A stretch of DNA of 51,183 bases from Candidatus Eiseniibacteriota bacterium (GCA_025351485.1 JANXVU010000044.1:1-51183), one strand, 5' to 3'. Positions 33,593 through 42,258 are shown, counted from the stretch's first letter. A program made the numbers and translations. The notes: generated by a model not told the origin, from the sequence alone.

Positions 33593-34603
33593 ATGAATTC
33601 CCATCTTACCCACTTCCCGGCCATTCCGGGACCTATTCCAGTCGGCCGGTCGGTAGCCCCCGCCGACCCCGTGGCTGAAGTGCTGGAGGCTATCCGGCTC
33701 CGCAGGGCCCATTTCGGCGCTTTCCACCTCACCGGGCCGTGGGGCTACTGGGTGGCGCCGGGCTTCGTGGGATTGTACCTGGTCAAGGAAGGCGACCTTC
33801 ACCTGGTTCGGGAATCGGGCGAGCGCGTGGAGTTGGGGGCGGGCGATCTGGCGGTGGTGATGGATCTTGCCGGCCACCGGCTGCTGCACTCTCCGGGGGC
33901 GTCCCTGCGGGACTGGGACGAGTCCGTGCCGGAGCGCGCCGCCATGGCGGGTGGAGAAGGATGGCGTCCGGCCGGGACGTGCGTGTTGCTGGGCGGGACA
34001 CTGGAATGCATGCAGGCCTCCTTTGCGCCGTCGCGGCAGGCGCTGCCCGGACTGGTCGTGGTGCGAGGCTCCAGCGACCGGGCGCAGCCCTGGGTTCGCG
34101 AGATCGCGTCGTGGATGGAAAGGGAGTTGGATTCCGTCGAGCCGGGCGCCGGTGCGGCCTGGTTGCTGCTGGCGCGGCTGATGCTGGTGCAGGCGGTCCG
34201 GGTCGATCATCGCGAGCGGCCACCCCGGGCGGGCGATTGGAACGTGGCCGCGGGCGACCCGGGCATCGGACCTGCCCTGGGACTGATGCACGCGCGGCCG
34301 GAAGAGGATTGGACCGTTTCCTCGCTGGCGCGCGCGGTGGGAATGTCGCGCTCGGCGTTCTCGGCGAGATTCCATGAGAAGGTGGGGGACACGCCGTTGC
34401 GCTACCTCTTGCGCTGCCGCATGGAGAAGACCTGCGCGCTTCTTCGCGACACGCACCTGGGACTGAAACAGATCGCTTCGGAGGTGGGCTACCGCTCGGT
34501 GGCCTCCTTCAGCCACGCGGTGCGGCGGTGGACCGGCATGGCCCCCGGGGCATATCGGTCCTGCCCGGTCGTCGCGGCCGGATCCGAAATGGACGCAGTT
34601 TAG
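33593..34603 (+). CDS. AraC family transcriptional regulator with cupin sensor domain
   Basis: The 336-residue protein starts at ATG 33593 behind AAGGAG. The N-terminal part (about 20-200) is a cupin of the Cupin_6 type (HFGAFHLTGPWGYWVAPGFVGLYLVKEGDLHL, ELGAGDLAVVMDLAGHRLLH). The C-terminal part is a double HTH (about 235-330) with WTVSSLARAVGMSRSAFSARFHEKVGDTPLRYLLRCRMEKTCALL and the second helix pair IASEVGYRSVASFSHAVRRWTGMAPGAYR. This subfamily generally controls nearby enzymes or exporters in response to a small ligand. It is divergent from the ECF operon, so it may also act on it. Confidence 0.9.
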   Translation: MNSHLTHFPAIPGPIPVGRSVAPADPVAEVLEAIRLRRAHFGAFHLTGPWGYWVAPGFVGLYLVKEGDLHLVRESGERVELGAGDLAVVMDLAGHRLLHSPGASLRDWDESVPERAAMAGGEGWRPAGTCVLLGGTLECMQASFAPSRQALPGLVVVRGSSDRAQPWVREIASWMERELDSVEPGAGAAWLLLARLMLVQAVRVDHRERPPRAGDWNVAAGDPGIGPALGLMHARPEEDWTVSSLARAVGMSRSAFSARFHEKVGDTPLRYLLRCRMEKTCALLRDTHLGLKQIASEVGYRSVASFSHAVRRWTGMAPGAYRSCPVVAAGSEMDAV

Positions 34604-34702
34604 GCCGCCCCGTCCACGACAATCTCCGGCCACCTCCCCCGGTTGACACGCTCCTTCCGGCCCCACATAATCCCTGAAGGGTATGTCCCGGAAGGAGTTT
34701 GA

Positions 34703-34969
34703 ATGCCGTATATCATTACCGAACCGTGTATCGGAACTGAAGATAAGTCGTGCGTCGAAGTCTGCCCGGTGGATTGCATCCACCCCGGGGAGAACCAGCT
34801 TTTCATCAACCCGGACGAGTGCATCGAGTGCGCCGCGTGCGAGCCCGCCTGCCCGGTGAACGCGATCTACCTGGACGTCGATGTGCCGGAGAAGTGGAAG
34901 GACTATATCCACAAGAACTCCGATTTCTTCGTCCAAGGCGGCTCCCCGATTCCCCCCTCCAAGGACTGA
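34703..34969 (+). CDS. fdxA: Seven-iron ferredoxin (FdxA type)
   Basis: The 88-residue protein begins MPYIITEPCIG after a GGAAGGAG site. The cysteine pattern C9-x7-C17-x3-C21-P and C40-x2-C43-x2-C46-x3-C50-P matches [3Fe-4S][4Fe-4S] ferredoxins: C9, C17 and C50 for the three-iron cluster; C21, C40, C43 and C46 for the four-iron cluster; C25 free. It carries electrons in the cytoplasm at low potential. The thioredoxin-like gene follows after three bases, so they are co-transcribed. Confidence 0.93.
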   Translation: MPYIITEPCIGTEDKSCVEVCPVDCIHPGENQLFINPDECIECAACEPACPVNAIYLDVDVPEKWKDYIHKNSDFFVQGGSPIPPSKD

Positions 34970-34972
34970 TCC

Positions 34973-35959
34973 CTGGGCAGCGAAGTCGTTCACGCGCCCG
35001 AAATCGAAGGCGGCCCGTGGCTGAACTCCGGGCCGCTCTCCTTGCGCGACCTCCGCGGCCGCGTGGCCCTGATCGATTTCTGGGACTACAGTTGCGTGAA
35101 CTGCCTGCGCACGATTCCCTACGTCAAGGAATGGCATGAGCGGTACGCCTACCTGGGCCTGGTCGTGATCGGGGTGCACGCTCCGGAGTTCGAGTTCGCC
35201 CGCAGCGAGTCCAACGTGGAGAGCGCCGTGGCCGAACTGGGGATTGAATACCCGGTGGTGATGGACAACGACTATGCCACCTGGCACGCCTTCACCAACC
35301 GCTACTGGCCGGCCAAGTACCTGGTGGATGCCGGCGGGTACATCCGCTACTGGCACTTCGGCGAGGGCAACTACGCCGACACCGAGGAAGCCATCCAGCT
35401 GCTGCTCGGCGAGGCCGGGCTGGCCGAGGCGCTGCCGCCGGTGATGGATCCCATCCGAGCGAGCGACGAGATCGGGGCGGTCTGCGAAAAGCCGAGCCCC
35501 GAGATCTACATGGGTCACCTGCGGGGCAAGCCGGGGAACCCCGAGGGCTACCATCACGGCCAGGGGCTGGACTACAATTCGCCCGGTTCGCTCCAGGACG
35601 ACGTTCCCGCGCTCGCGGGGCGGTGGCGTCCGGAAGCGGAGTTCGTCGTATTCGAAGGTCCCGGCGAGGGGCGCGTTTCGCTCTCGTGCGCCGGGGCCGG
35701 GATCAACGCCGTGCTGGAGTCGCGCGCGAGCGGCCCATGCGTGGTGGAGGCGCTCAAGGATGGGCGTCCGGTGCCCCCGGAAGACCGGGGAGAAGACCTG
35801 GTGGAGGACCTCGGCCGCACCTGGCTTCGCGTGAGCCGACCCCGCATGTACCGGATCCTCTCCAACGCCCGGTTCGGCCGGCATGATGTCACCCTGGTCA
35901 CGCGGGATCCGGGCCTGGCCGTGTATGCCTGGACGTTCGTGTCCTGCGTCAAGGAGTAG
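34973..35959 (+). CDS. Thioredoxin-like protein with C-terminal beta domain (DipZ-type)
   Basis: Family similarity begins at APEIEGGPWLNSGPLSLRDLRGRVALIDFWDYSCVNCLRTIPYVKEW, which lies upstream of the first canonical start (TTG 35042). In frame only CTG 34973 precedes it, with AAGGA about eight bases upstream, so this is probably a CTG start (328 residues). The redox motif is Cys41-Val-Asn-Cys44. The thioredoxin fold runs to about residue 160. The C-terminal domain (GHLRGKPGNPEGYHHGQ to the end) is the beta-rich module seen in DipZ/TlpA-like proteins. There is no signal peptide, so it may act in the cytoplasm, perhaps in peroxide or thiol chemistry. It is co-operonic with the ferredoxin. Confidence 0.82.
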   Translation: MGSEVVHAPEIEGGPWLNSGPLSLRDLRGRVALIDFWDYSCVNCLRTIPYVKEWHERYAYLGLVVIGVHAPEFEFARSESNVESAVAELGIEYPVVMDNDYATWHAFTNRYWPAKYLVDAGGYIRYWHFGEGNYADTEEAIQLLLGEAGLAEALPPVMDPIRASDEIGAVCEKPSPEIYMGHLRGKPGNPEGYHHGQGLDYNSPGSLQDDVPALAGRWRPEAEFVVFEGPGEGRVSLSCAGAGINAVLESRASGPCVVEALKDGRPVPPEDRGEDLVEDLGRTWLRVSRPRMYRILSNARFGRHDVTLVTRDPGLAVYAWTFVSCVKE

Positions 35960-35970
35960 CCACTCATTCC

Positions 35971-36159
35971 ATGGAGGGAATGTTGGACAAGCTCTTCCCG
36001 AAGATGCCCGTCGAAGACCGCCAGAGTTCCGGCGTCGAAGCACGCCGCAGGCAGGCGCAGTCCGTCGCCTGCGACATCTGCGGTTCTCCCATGCAGGAAC
36101 ACCACTGCAAGCTGGTCTGTCACGCCTGCGGATTCACCCGCGACTGCACCGATCCCTAG
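35971..36159 (+). CDS. Small zinc-ribbon protein
   Basis: The 62-residue protein starts at ATG 35971, 11 bases after the previous stop. An acidic/basic N-terminal helix leads to two cysteine pairs, Cys34-x2-Cys37 (CDIC) and Cys50-x2-Cys53 (CHAC), with Cys46 and Cys59 nearby, a typical zinc ribbon. The function is unknown. Its place in the ferredoxin/thioredoxin operon suggests a redox or metal link, which is inference. Confidence 0.72.
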   Translation: MEGMLDKLFPKMPVEDRQSSGVEARRRQAQSVACDICGSPMQEHHCKLVCHACGFTRDCTDP

Positions 36160-36181
36160 AGCCTGAAGGCGAGGAGGCCAG

Positions 36182-36817
36182 GTGCCTCGAGTACTGCCCG
36201 AGCCGGTCACCCACTATCTGCTGGAGCTGGCCAAGCACGACGATCCGATCCTGAACGAAATGGAAGCGCTCGCCACCGAGAAGAATTTTCCCATCGTGGG
36301 CCCGGAATGCGGGCGGGTGCTGCACCAGGTGGCGGTCATGACCGGGGCGAAACGCGTCTTCGAGATGGGCTCCGGTTACGGCTACTCCACGCTGTGGTTC
36401 GCCAGGGCCATGCCGGCGGACGGGCGCGTGTTCCACACCGACGGCGACCCCGCGAACACCGCCAGGGCCATGGAATTCCTGAAGCGGGCCGGGCAGGACA
36501 GCAAGGTGGCCTTCAAGACCGGCGATGCCCGCGAAGTGATCGAGCGCACGCCCGGCGAGTTCGACGTGATCTTTATCGACATCGACAAGCACCAGTACCC
36601 CGGAGCCTACGAGCTGGCGAAGGGGCGGGTGCGCGTTGGCGGGGCGATCCTGATCCACAACACCCTGTGGAGCGGCAAGATCGCCGACCCGTCCGTGACC
36701 GACAAGGACACCGAGGGGATCCGCGAGTACATGCGCCGCATCTGGGCGGACAAGAACTTCGTTTCGAGCTTCCTGCCGATGCACGATGGACTGGGGATGA
36801 GCGTGCGGGTGAGGTAG
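36182..36817 (+). CDS. SAM-dependent O-methyltransferase (family 3)
   Basis: The 211-residue protein starts at GTG 36182 after AGGAGG. Motifs are KRVFEMGSGYGYSTLWFARAM (SAM-binding loop), VFHTDGDPANTARAMEFLKRAG, FDVIFIDIDKHQYPGAYELA and GGAILIHNTLWSGKIADP, the last two placing the metal ligands of catechol/caffeoyl-CoA-type O-methyltransferases (Asp in IDIDK, Asn in IHNTLW). The substrate is unknown. It is the last gene of the 34703-36817 run. Confidence 0.9.
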   Translation: MPRVLPEPVTHYLLELAKHDDPILNEMEALATEKNFPIVGPECGRVLHQVAVMTGAKRVFEMGSGYGYSTLWFARAMPADGRVFHTDGDPANTARAMEFLKRAGQDSKVAFKTGDAREVIERTPGEFDVIFIDIDKHQYPGAYELAKGRVRVGGAILIHNTLWSGKIADPSVTDKDTEGIREYMRRIWADKNFVSSFLPMHDGLGMSVRVR

Positions 36818-36841
36818 GGTCGGAATCTGCGGGCAATGCGG

Positions 36842-36869
36842 GAGGGGCGGACCGTGCGGTCCGCCCCTC
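36842..36869. terminator. Hairpin between convergent genes, probable weak terminator
   Basis: A 12-bp perfect stem (36842-36853 with 36858-36869) has only TCCGTTT behind it, so termination would be inefficient or depend on other factors. Confidence 0.5.
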
Positions 36870-36881
36870 TCCGTTTGGCGC

Positions 36882-38231
36882 CTAGTGCTTATCCAGATCC
36901 TTCAGTTCCGAGAGGATCGGCCGCCACACGTCGCCCAGGGCGATGAAGGCCAGTTCGCGGTCCGGCGGAAGTTCTCCCAGGTAGACCGGGTACTCCCACG
37001 TGTTCCGGTTGAATTCGCCGCGGTAGTCGGGCTTGTAGGACTGCCGGTGGCGCTCCTTCTGCGCCGTCTGCAGTACGTCCTTCAGCTTGAGCTTGCCCAT
37101 CCGCGACTTGTAGTCGGTGTTGATCTTCTGCACTTCGGGCGACTTGGTCTTCTCCATTTCGGGGGTGTAGAGCGAGTACTCCTCCGGGTCGCCCTCGGCC
37201 AGGAAATCGGTGTAGTAGGTGCGGGCCTTGTAGGAGACCGGCGAGCTGTGCGTGGCGATGACCTCGCCGGTCCGGGCATCGAGCACCGTGAACTCCCAGG
37301 TCATCGCCACGCTGCGCTCGCGCACCACGTAGTCCATCCGCTGCTCCTCAAAGCTCACCGTGGTCTCATGAGTCTTCGGGTCGGTCTCGGTCACCTTGCG
37401 GAAGATGGAATTCCGAAGGCGGTCCACCTGGCCGTCCGTGTGCAGGCCGTAGATGCGCCCGGTGACCACCAGGTCCGCGCCTACCGCCCGGCCCACGCGC
37501 AGCGCGTCCGCGTGCTCCATGCGGTCCAGCTCGGCCACGGTGAGCCGGTTCAGCACGTCCGATTTGTCGAGCAGCACGGTGAACTTGAATTGCGAGGGCG
37601 TGATGTGGTCGGCCAGCGCGGCAAAGCTGCTCTCGTAGATCTCCCGGGTGAACCCGGCCAGGTCGGTCTGGTTCGCGAACGGCATGATGGCCACGTGCGA
37701 CAGCGACTGGGCGTAGGACTCCCGCACCAGGGTCTCCACGTCGCGATACCCGGGCACCAGGTCGCGGGCGGTGAGGAACTCGGGGTAGGCGAGGCGCGGG
37801 GTGCCGGCTTCGAGCTTTCCGCGGCCACGCCGATAGTGAAACGCGGCGGCGGAATTTCGAAGCTGGTCTTCCCGCACTTCGAAGGTGGTGTCGGCGGCGA
37901 GCTGTACGCCGTATTCACGGACTTCCCGGCGGAAGCGGTCCAGCGCCAGGATCCGCTGGCCCACGACCGCCGTGTCGCGGCCCTCGCCCGCGGTGGCGAT
38001 GCCGCTCTGCCGCTGGCGGATCAGCGCCTTGGCCGCTGCCCCCAGAGCTTCCCGGCCGGGCGCGTAGGTGGGATCTTTCTTGAGCGCCCGGGCGGCCTCG
38101 TCATAGGCATCCTGGGCCCGGCCGGCTTCCAAGGCCTCCCGGCTCTTGATGGAGAGTTTTTCCGGCCCCGCGCACGAAATTGCGGTCAGGGCTGCCAGCG
38201 CCAGCGCGAATCGCCATCCTGCTCGAATCAT
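36882..38231 (-). CDS. Outer-membrane-type lipoprotein with TPR-like and TolB/CsgG-like domains
   Basis: The 449-residue protein starts at ATG 38231 behind GGAGGG. Its signal peptide ends in a lipobox (ALTAISC, Cys22 as lipidation site). Residues 30-170 are TPR-like helices (RAQDAYDEAARALKKDPTYAPGREALG). Residues about 185-330 resemble the TolB N-terminal/CsgG fold: LSHVAIMPFANQT, TVLLDKSDVLNRL, AVGADLVVTGRIYG. A beta-rich segment follows with SVAMTWEFTVLDARTGEVIATHS. Related lipoproteins form or regulate outer-membrane secretion structures; this role is inference. The gene is monocistronic and convergent with the methyltransferase. Confidence 0.75.
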   Translation of the reverse strand: MIRAGWRFALALAALTAISCAGPEKLSIKSREALEAGRAQDAYDEAARALKKDPTYAPGREALGAAAKALIRQRQSGIATAGEGRDTAVVGQRILALDRFRREVREYGVQLAADTTFEVREDQLRNSAAAFHYRRGRGKLEAGTPRLAYPEFLTARDLVPGYRDVETLVRESYAQSLSHVAIMPFANQTDLAGFTREIYESSFAALADHITPSQFKFTVLLDKSDVLNRLTVAELDRMEHADALRVGRAVGADLVVTGRIYGLHTDGQVDRLRNSIFRKVTETDPKTHETTVSFEEQRMDYVVRERSVAMTWEFTVLDARTGEVIATHSSPVSYKARTYYTDFLAEGDPEEYSLYTPEMEKTKSPEVQKINTDYKSRMGKLKLKDVLQTAQKERHRQSYKPDYRGEFNRNTWEYPVYLGELPPDRELAFIALGDVWRPILSELKDLDKH

Positions 38232-38509
38232 GAGCCCTCCCCGAGCTTGCCTGTCCATGGAGACGAGCCACCCTCCCGGTCTTCGGGCGGGGCTCGTCCT
38301 TGGGCTGGGTGATTCGGCTCGGGCGGCCGTGCCGTGTCCCAGTGCTACGATCCCCACTATATTCCGATCGGGGGGCCGCGGCAACGCGGCCTTGACTCCG
38401 GTCCTGCCTCGGCGCAGACTTTGGCTTCCGGCCGCCGCAGGGGTATGGTCGGCCATCAACCCGCTTTCCCCTCAGCCCATCCAGTCGAACCCCCGGGAGC
38501 GCCCGTCCA

Positions 38510-40648
38510 ATGGGATTCCACTCCGGTCGGGAACGCCGTTCGGTGTTCCATGTGTTCCTGCTGTTGGTCTGCGGAGCCCTCGCGCAGGCGCTGCCTGCCC
38601 ATGCCAGCACTCTTCGAAGCCTCAGCCCCGACCAACTCGCCCTTTCGGCGGACCAGATTGCGGTGGGGGTGGTCATCCGGCTCATGCCCCACCCGCTCGA
38701 CGGGATCGATGTGACCGACGTCACCCTGCGCGTGACCGACATCTGGAAGGGCCAGCCCCGGCCGGAGGTCACGTTCAGCGTGATCGGTTCCCTCCAGGGC
38801 GGGCTGCTGCTGCCGGCCGATGGCGAAGCCGCGTTCCGGCTGGGGGAGGAGGTCGTGGTGTTCCTGGAACGGAACTCCTCCTCGGGACGCACCTGGGTGC
38901 TGGGTGGCGAACAGGGGTCCCTGGGCGTGGACGGGGGACGCCTGCAAACCACCCGGCTCGGGATGGGCGAATTGGCTCTCCGGGTGAGGAGCCGGCTGGC
39001 CGGATCCCCGCAGCCCCTGCAACTTCGCGCCACCGTGGAAGCGGAAGACGGTCCCCGCGTCACCGGCATCAGCCCGAAGTCGGCCGGCAGCGCCGCGGAC
39101 GCCCGCCTGCCGGTCACCATCCGCGGCGACCATTTTGGATCATCGCCCGGACGGGTGCGGTTTCCCGACTGGTTCCGCCGCCTGGACGGATACGTGCAGG
39201 ACTGGAGCGACACCCTGATCCACGCCATCGCGCCCCGGCCCGACACCACCCTGCAGATCGAAGTCACCTCCGGTCCGCTGGAGGTGCAGGACTCGCACGG
39301 CAGATCCAGCCTGGATCGCGACGGATGCCCCAACTACAGCTGCCGGCCTCCAAGCTACCTCGACATCGTCTACAACTACCCCCGCTTCCGATGGAAGGGC
39401 GCGGGCGAGGTGACCTGGCGATGCAACTCGCGGAACCTGCCCGATGGTTGCGGGGAGCAGGCGATCGGACGCGCCTTCGAAACCTGGAACGAGGTTCCGG
39501 GCTCCAGCATGTTTTTCCGGAACGGGGGGGAGACCGAAGCCATCCCGGGAAAGCGCGACGGGATCAACGCGGTGGGCTCCCTGAGCCCGTGGCCTTTCAG
39601 CCACGCGTGGATCGCGGCCACGCTTCCGTGGGCCCGTTACGATCCGGACTCGGCCCTCCTCGGCGAGTGCGACACCGGCCTCAACACCGATGACTTCAGC
39701 TTCCGCTGCGACGGCTCGGGTCTTTCCAGCCAGCCGGATCTTCAAACCATCATGCTGCACGAGTCCGGGCACTGGCTGAGGCTGCGCCACGTGAACAACA
39801 GCGACGAGATCATGCAGGCATCTTCCCTGCTCGGGCGGGCGCACCACGAACTGGGCCCCGGCGACGTCGCCGGGATCTGCCACGTCTACCCCGGATTCGG
39901 AAAGGCCCGCGCCCTCAACACCGATGCGGTGGTGTGCCCCGCCGGGGACGCCGACAGCGCCCTGATCGAGGTCATCCTGACCGACCGGGACGGTTTGCCG
40001 GCCGCGGGAGTTTCGGCGGGCGAAATCTGGGCGGATCTCTCCGGCCTGGGGCTGCCGGCAGGGGCCCGGGCCCGGGCGCCTGCCCTGGGTCCGACCGATG
40101 CCCAGGGCCGCACCAGGATCGCCGTCAGCCGCCTTTCGGGGCCGCTGGCGATGCGGGAACTTCCGATCGAAGCCCGTGGAATGGTCCTGCCCCGCCGGGC
40201 GGTTTTCGAAGCCCTGACGCTGGATCTTTCGGGAGACGGGGTGGTCGGCCCCGAGGACCTGGAACTGGCCCGGTCGCTCGACCACCAGATCCACCAGGCC
40301 GGGGGGGACCTGGACACGATGGTGTTCCATCGGCACATGGGCCACAGCTACGCCGGGGCCCGGCCGCCGGGTGCCAGAACGGCGATCTATGTCTCTCCAA
40401 ATCCTTTTTCTACAACGGTTTCCATAGTATTCTCCTTGTCCCGCGGGGGGCCGGCCGAGGTGGAGGTGCTGGACGTCACCGGAGCCCGGATACGGCGCCT
40501 GTGGGGTGGCAACCTGGGCGCGGGATCGCATCGCCTGGAGTGGGACGGAACCACCGATTCGGGCCGCCCGGCAGCCTCCGGGATCTACATGGTCCGGGCC
40601 CGCCTGGACGGTTTTGAGACCGTCCGGAAGGTGCTGCGGGTGCGCTAG
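38510..40648 (+). CDS. Secreted matrixin-type metalloprotease with IPT domain and T9SS/FlgD-like C-terminal sorting domain
   Basis: The 712-residue protein has a signal peptide (FHVFLLLVCGALAQALPAHA). Then come a beta domain (35-165), an IPT/TIG domain (about 184-265, beginning PRVTGISPKSAG) and a catalytic region (about 290-470). That region contains the metzincin zinc site His417-Glu418-x2-His421-x5-His427 (HESGHWLRLRH) and Met435 as candidate Met-turn. After a linker there is a dockerin-like segment (LSGDGVVGPEDLELARSLD). The last 85 residues are a FlgD/T9SS type A domain: YVSPNPFSTTVSIVFSL, VEVLDVTGARIRRLWGG, GSHRLEWDGTTDSGRPAASG and YMVRARLDG. Proteins with this tail are moved across the outer membrane by the type IX system in FCB bacteria. 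Confidence 0.88.
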   Translation: MGFHSGRERRSVFHVFLLLVCGALAQALPAHASTLRSLSPDQLALSADQIAVGVVIRLMPHPLDGIDVTDVTLRVTDIWKGQPRPEVTFSVIGSLQGGLLLPADGEAAFRLGEEVVVFLERNSSSGRTWVLGGEQGSLGVDGGRLQTTRLGMGELALRVRSRLAGSPQPLQLRATVEAEDGPRVTGISPKSAGSAADARLPVTIRGDHFGSSPGRVRFPDWFRRLDGYVQDWSDTLIHAIAPRPDTTLQIEVTSGPLEVQDSHGRSSLDRDGCPNYSCRPPSYLDIVYNYPRFRWKGAGEVTWRCNSRNLPDGCGEQAIGRAFETWNEVPGSSMFFRNGGETEAIPGKRDGINAVGSLSPWPFSHAWIAATLPWARYDPDSALLGECDTGLNTDDFSFRCDGSGLSSQPDLQTIMLHESGHWLRLRHVNNSDEIMQASSLLGRAHHELGPGDVAGICHVYPGFGKARALNTDAVVCPAGDADSALIEVILTDRDGLPAAGVSAGEIWADLSGLGLPAGARARAPALGPTDAQGRTRIAVSRLSGPLAMRELPIEARGMVLPRRAVFEALTLDLSGDGVVGPEDLELARSLDHQIHQAGGDLDTMVFHRHMGHSYAGARPPGARTAIYVSPNPFSTTVSIVFSLSRGGPAEVEVLDVTGARIRRLWGGNLGAGSHRLEWDGTTDSGRPAASGIYMVRARLDGFETVRKVLRVR

Positions 40649-40749
40649 CCGGTTGCCTTGAGACCCCAAGGAGTGGTATTCTGATAACTCGGCAATTTCC
40701 CCAGGGTTTTCATTCGGAGTGGACCCCGAATGGTGTGATAAGGATTCGC

Positions 40750-41226
40750 ATGAGGTTCGCTTTGGGTTGCTCGCTCGCGCTCGCCACCCTGTTCATGGGC
40801 GTGGCTCCCGCGAACGCAACAACGATTCGTAATATCAACATTTCGGGGTTCGCATTTTCACCCCAGTTCGACACCGTGATCGTGCACGATTCGGTGGTCT
40901 GGACCAATCAGGACGCCGCGACCCACGAGCCCAAGAGTGGCAGCGTGAACGGGAACTTCACGGATCCGTGGACCTCTGCAGCCCTGGGAAGTGGCGGGGT
41001 GTTCAGCCGGAAGTTTGACAAGCTCGGGATCTTCAACTACGTGTGCGCCTTCCACGGCAGCATGACCGGCAAGGTGGTGGTGATCACCTCCTTTGCCGCG
41101 GCGCCCGAGACCTGGAGCCGCCTGAAGAGGCAGTATCGGTCCAAGCCCGCGGGGCGGAGTGAGGCGGGAAAGTCCGGGGCGCTCGGCGCACGGTCCACGA
41201 ACGGAGTCGCAAGCCAGCGAAGATGA
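40750..41226 (+). CDS. Secreted cupredoxin with complete type 1 copper site
   Basis: The 158-residue protein starts at ATG 40750 (TAAGGA six bases upstream) with a signal peptide ending ANA-TT. The plastocyanin-like domain has His59 (THEP) and the ligand loop Cys99-x2-His102-x2-Met105 (YVCAFHGSM), so the blue-copper site is complete. After the domain comes ETWSRLKRQYR (residues 120-130), the recurrent tag, here followed by a 28-residue basic, Ser/Gly-rich tail ending ASQRR. It is the first of three tandem cupredoxins and probably carries electrons or copper in the cell envelope. Confidence 0.87.
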   Translation: MRFALGCSLALATLFMGVAPANATTIRNINISGFAFSPQFDTVIVHDSVVWTNQDAATHEPKSGSVNGNFTDPWTSAALGSGGVFSRKFDKLGIFNYVCAFHGSMTGKVVVITSFAAAPETWSRLKRQYRSKPAGRSEAGKSGALGARSTNGVASQRR

Positions 41227-41275
41227 CTATCCGCGCGGTTCGGGCGGAATCTCACAAGCGGAACCGGAGGCATCC

Positions 41276-41680
41276 ATGAAGCTACGGACAACGATTGCCG
41301 GCGCGCTCCTCGCTCTGGGCTGGGCCACGGGCGCCTTTGCGTTCACCTCCAACGTGTCCATCGGGGACAATTTCTTCACCCCCCGGAACGACACGATCCT
41401 GGTGGGCGATGCGGTGAGATGGACCAACAACGGATTCAACAACCACACGTCCAACGGCACGGGTTTCGAGGTGTGGGCCTCGGGAACGCTTGGGTCGGGG
41501 GGGACGTTTACCAGGTTCTTCAATAACGTGGGCCAGTTCACCTATCGCGACAACCTCAGCTCGGCGACCGGAACGATCTACGTGATCGGCGCGACTTCCA
41601 CGTCGAACACCTCCTGGGGAAAACTCAAGCAGGTGTATCGGAAGGGAAACCGCGTCACGAACGCGAAACCCCGGCGCTGA
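41276..41680 (+). CDS. Cupredoxin-fold secreted protein that has lost its copper site
   Basis: The 134-residue protein starts at ATG 41276 behind CCGGAGG, with a signal peptide ending AFA-FT. It aligns with the next gene (NDTILVGDAVRWTNN; NDTISVGDQITWSND) and with the previous one. His57 is kept (NNHTS), but the ligand loop reads TYRDNLSSATGT: Arg91 stands where Cys is expected and neither the second His nor the Met is present. It therefore cannot bind type 1 copper in the normal way and may have a structural role. The tag TSWGKLKQVYR (residues 112-122) is kept, followed by a 12-residue basic tail. Confidence 0.85.
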   Translation: MKLRTTIAGALLALGWATGAFAFTSNVSIGDNFFTPRNDTILVGDAVRWTNNGFNNHTSNGTGFEVWASGTLGSGGTFTRFFNNVGQFTYRDNLSSATGTIYVIGATSTSNTSWGKLKQVYRKGNRVTNAKPRR

Positions 41681-41775
41681 TCCGCCGCAGGCGACTCGCC
41701 GGTCCGGCTCACGCCGGGCCGGCCGCAGCATGTCCAACAACCATTTCCCCCTGAATCCCTACTCCCGAGGCAGTC

Positions 41776-42192
41776 ATGAAAAAAGCGATACTCCTCCTCT
41801 TGGCCGTGGGCGCCCTGCTGCCGGCCACTGAGGCGTTGGCAGTGACCAAGATCGTGTCGATCAATGATTTCTATTTCCTGCCGCGGAACGACACCATTTC
41901 CGTCGGCGACCAGATCACCTGGAGCAACGACAGCGACCTGAGCACGCACTCCACCAGCCGGGCGGCGGTTCCCGGCAGCTGGGACTCGGGCCCGCTGGGG
42001 CCGACCGGAACGTACACGCTGCAGTTCAACACGGCGGGCACGTTTCCCTACAAGTGCAACTTTCACCCGACCCTGATGACCGGGACCATCGTGGTGAAGC
42101 AGGGGGCAACCCCGGCCAAGCCCAGCACCTGGGGCGGGCTGCGAAAGACGTATCGCAAGGCCGCGCCGGTCAACAAGGCGCAGCGCAAGTAG
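41776..42192 (+). CDS. Secreted cupredoxin with complete type 1 copper site
   Basis: The 138-residue protein starts at ATG 41776 behind CGAGG, with a signal peptide ending ALA-VT. Copper ligands are His58 (STHST), Cys94, His97 and Met101 (YKCNFHPTLM), the plastocyanin/pseudoazurin-like set. The tag STWGGLRKTYR (residues 117-127) is followed by an 11-residue basic tail ending AQRK. A bidirectional terminator follows. The three neighbouring cupredoxin genes are 49 and 95 bases apart and probably form one transcript. Confidence 0.88.
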   Translation: MKKAILLLLAVGALLPATEALAVTKIVSINDFYFLPRNDTISVGDQITWSNDSDLSTHSTSRAAVPGSWDSGPLGPTGTYTLQFNTAGTFPYKCNFHPTLMTGTIVVKQGATPAKPSTWGGLRKTYRKAAPVNKAQRK

Positions 42193-42220
42193 CCTTCGCA
42201 GGGCAGATCGGAAACAAGAA

Positions 42221-42258
42221 AAGGGCGGGCCTCCCTCGGGAAGCCCGCCCTTCTTCAT
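42221..42258. terminator. Bidirectional terminator between convergent transcripts
   Basis: AAGGGCGGGC (42221-42230) pairs with GCCCGCCCTT (42243-42252), with inner TCCC/GGGA pairs. CTTCATT follows on the plus strand, and the minus strand continues as TTCTTGTTTC. Confidence 0.75.

Noticed and set aside
33302-36043. 913-codon minus-strand open frame
   Set aside because: It is antisense to the AraC, ferredoxin and thioredoxin-like genes, all of which have convincing motifs.
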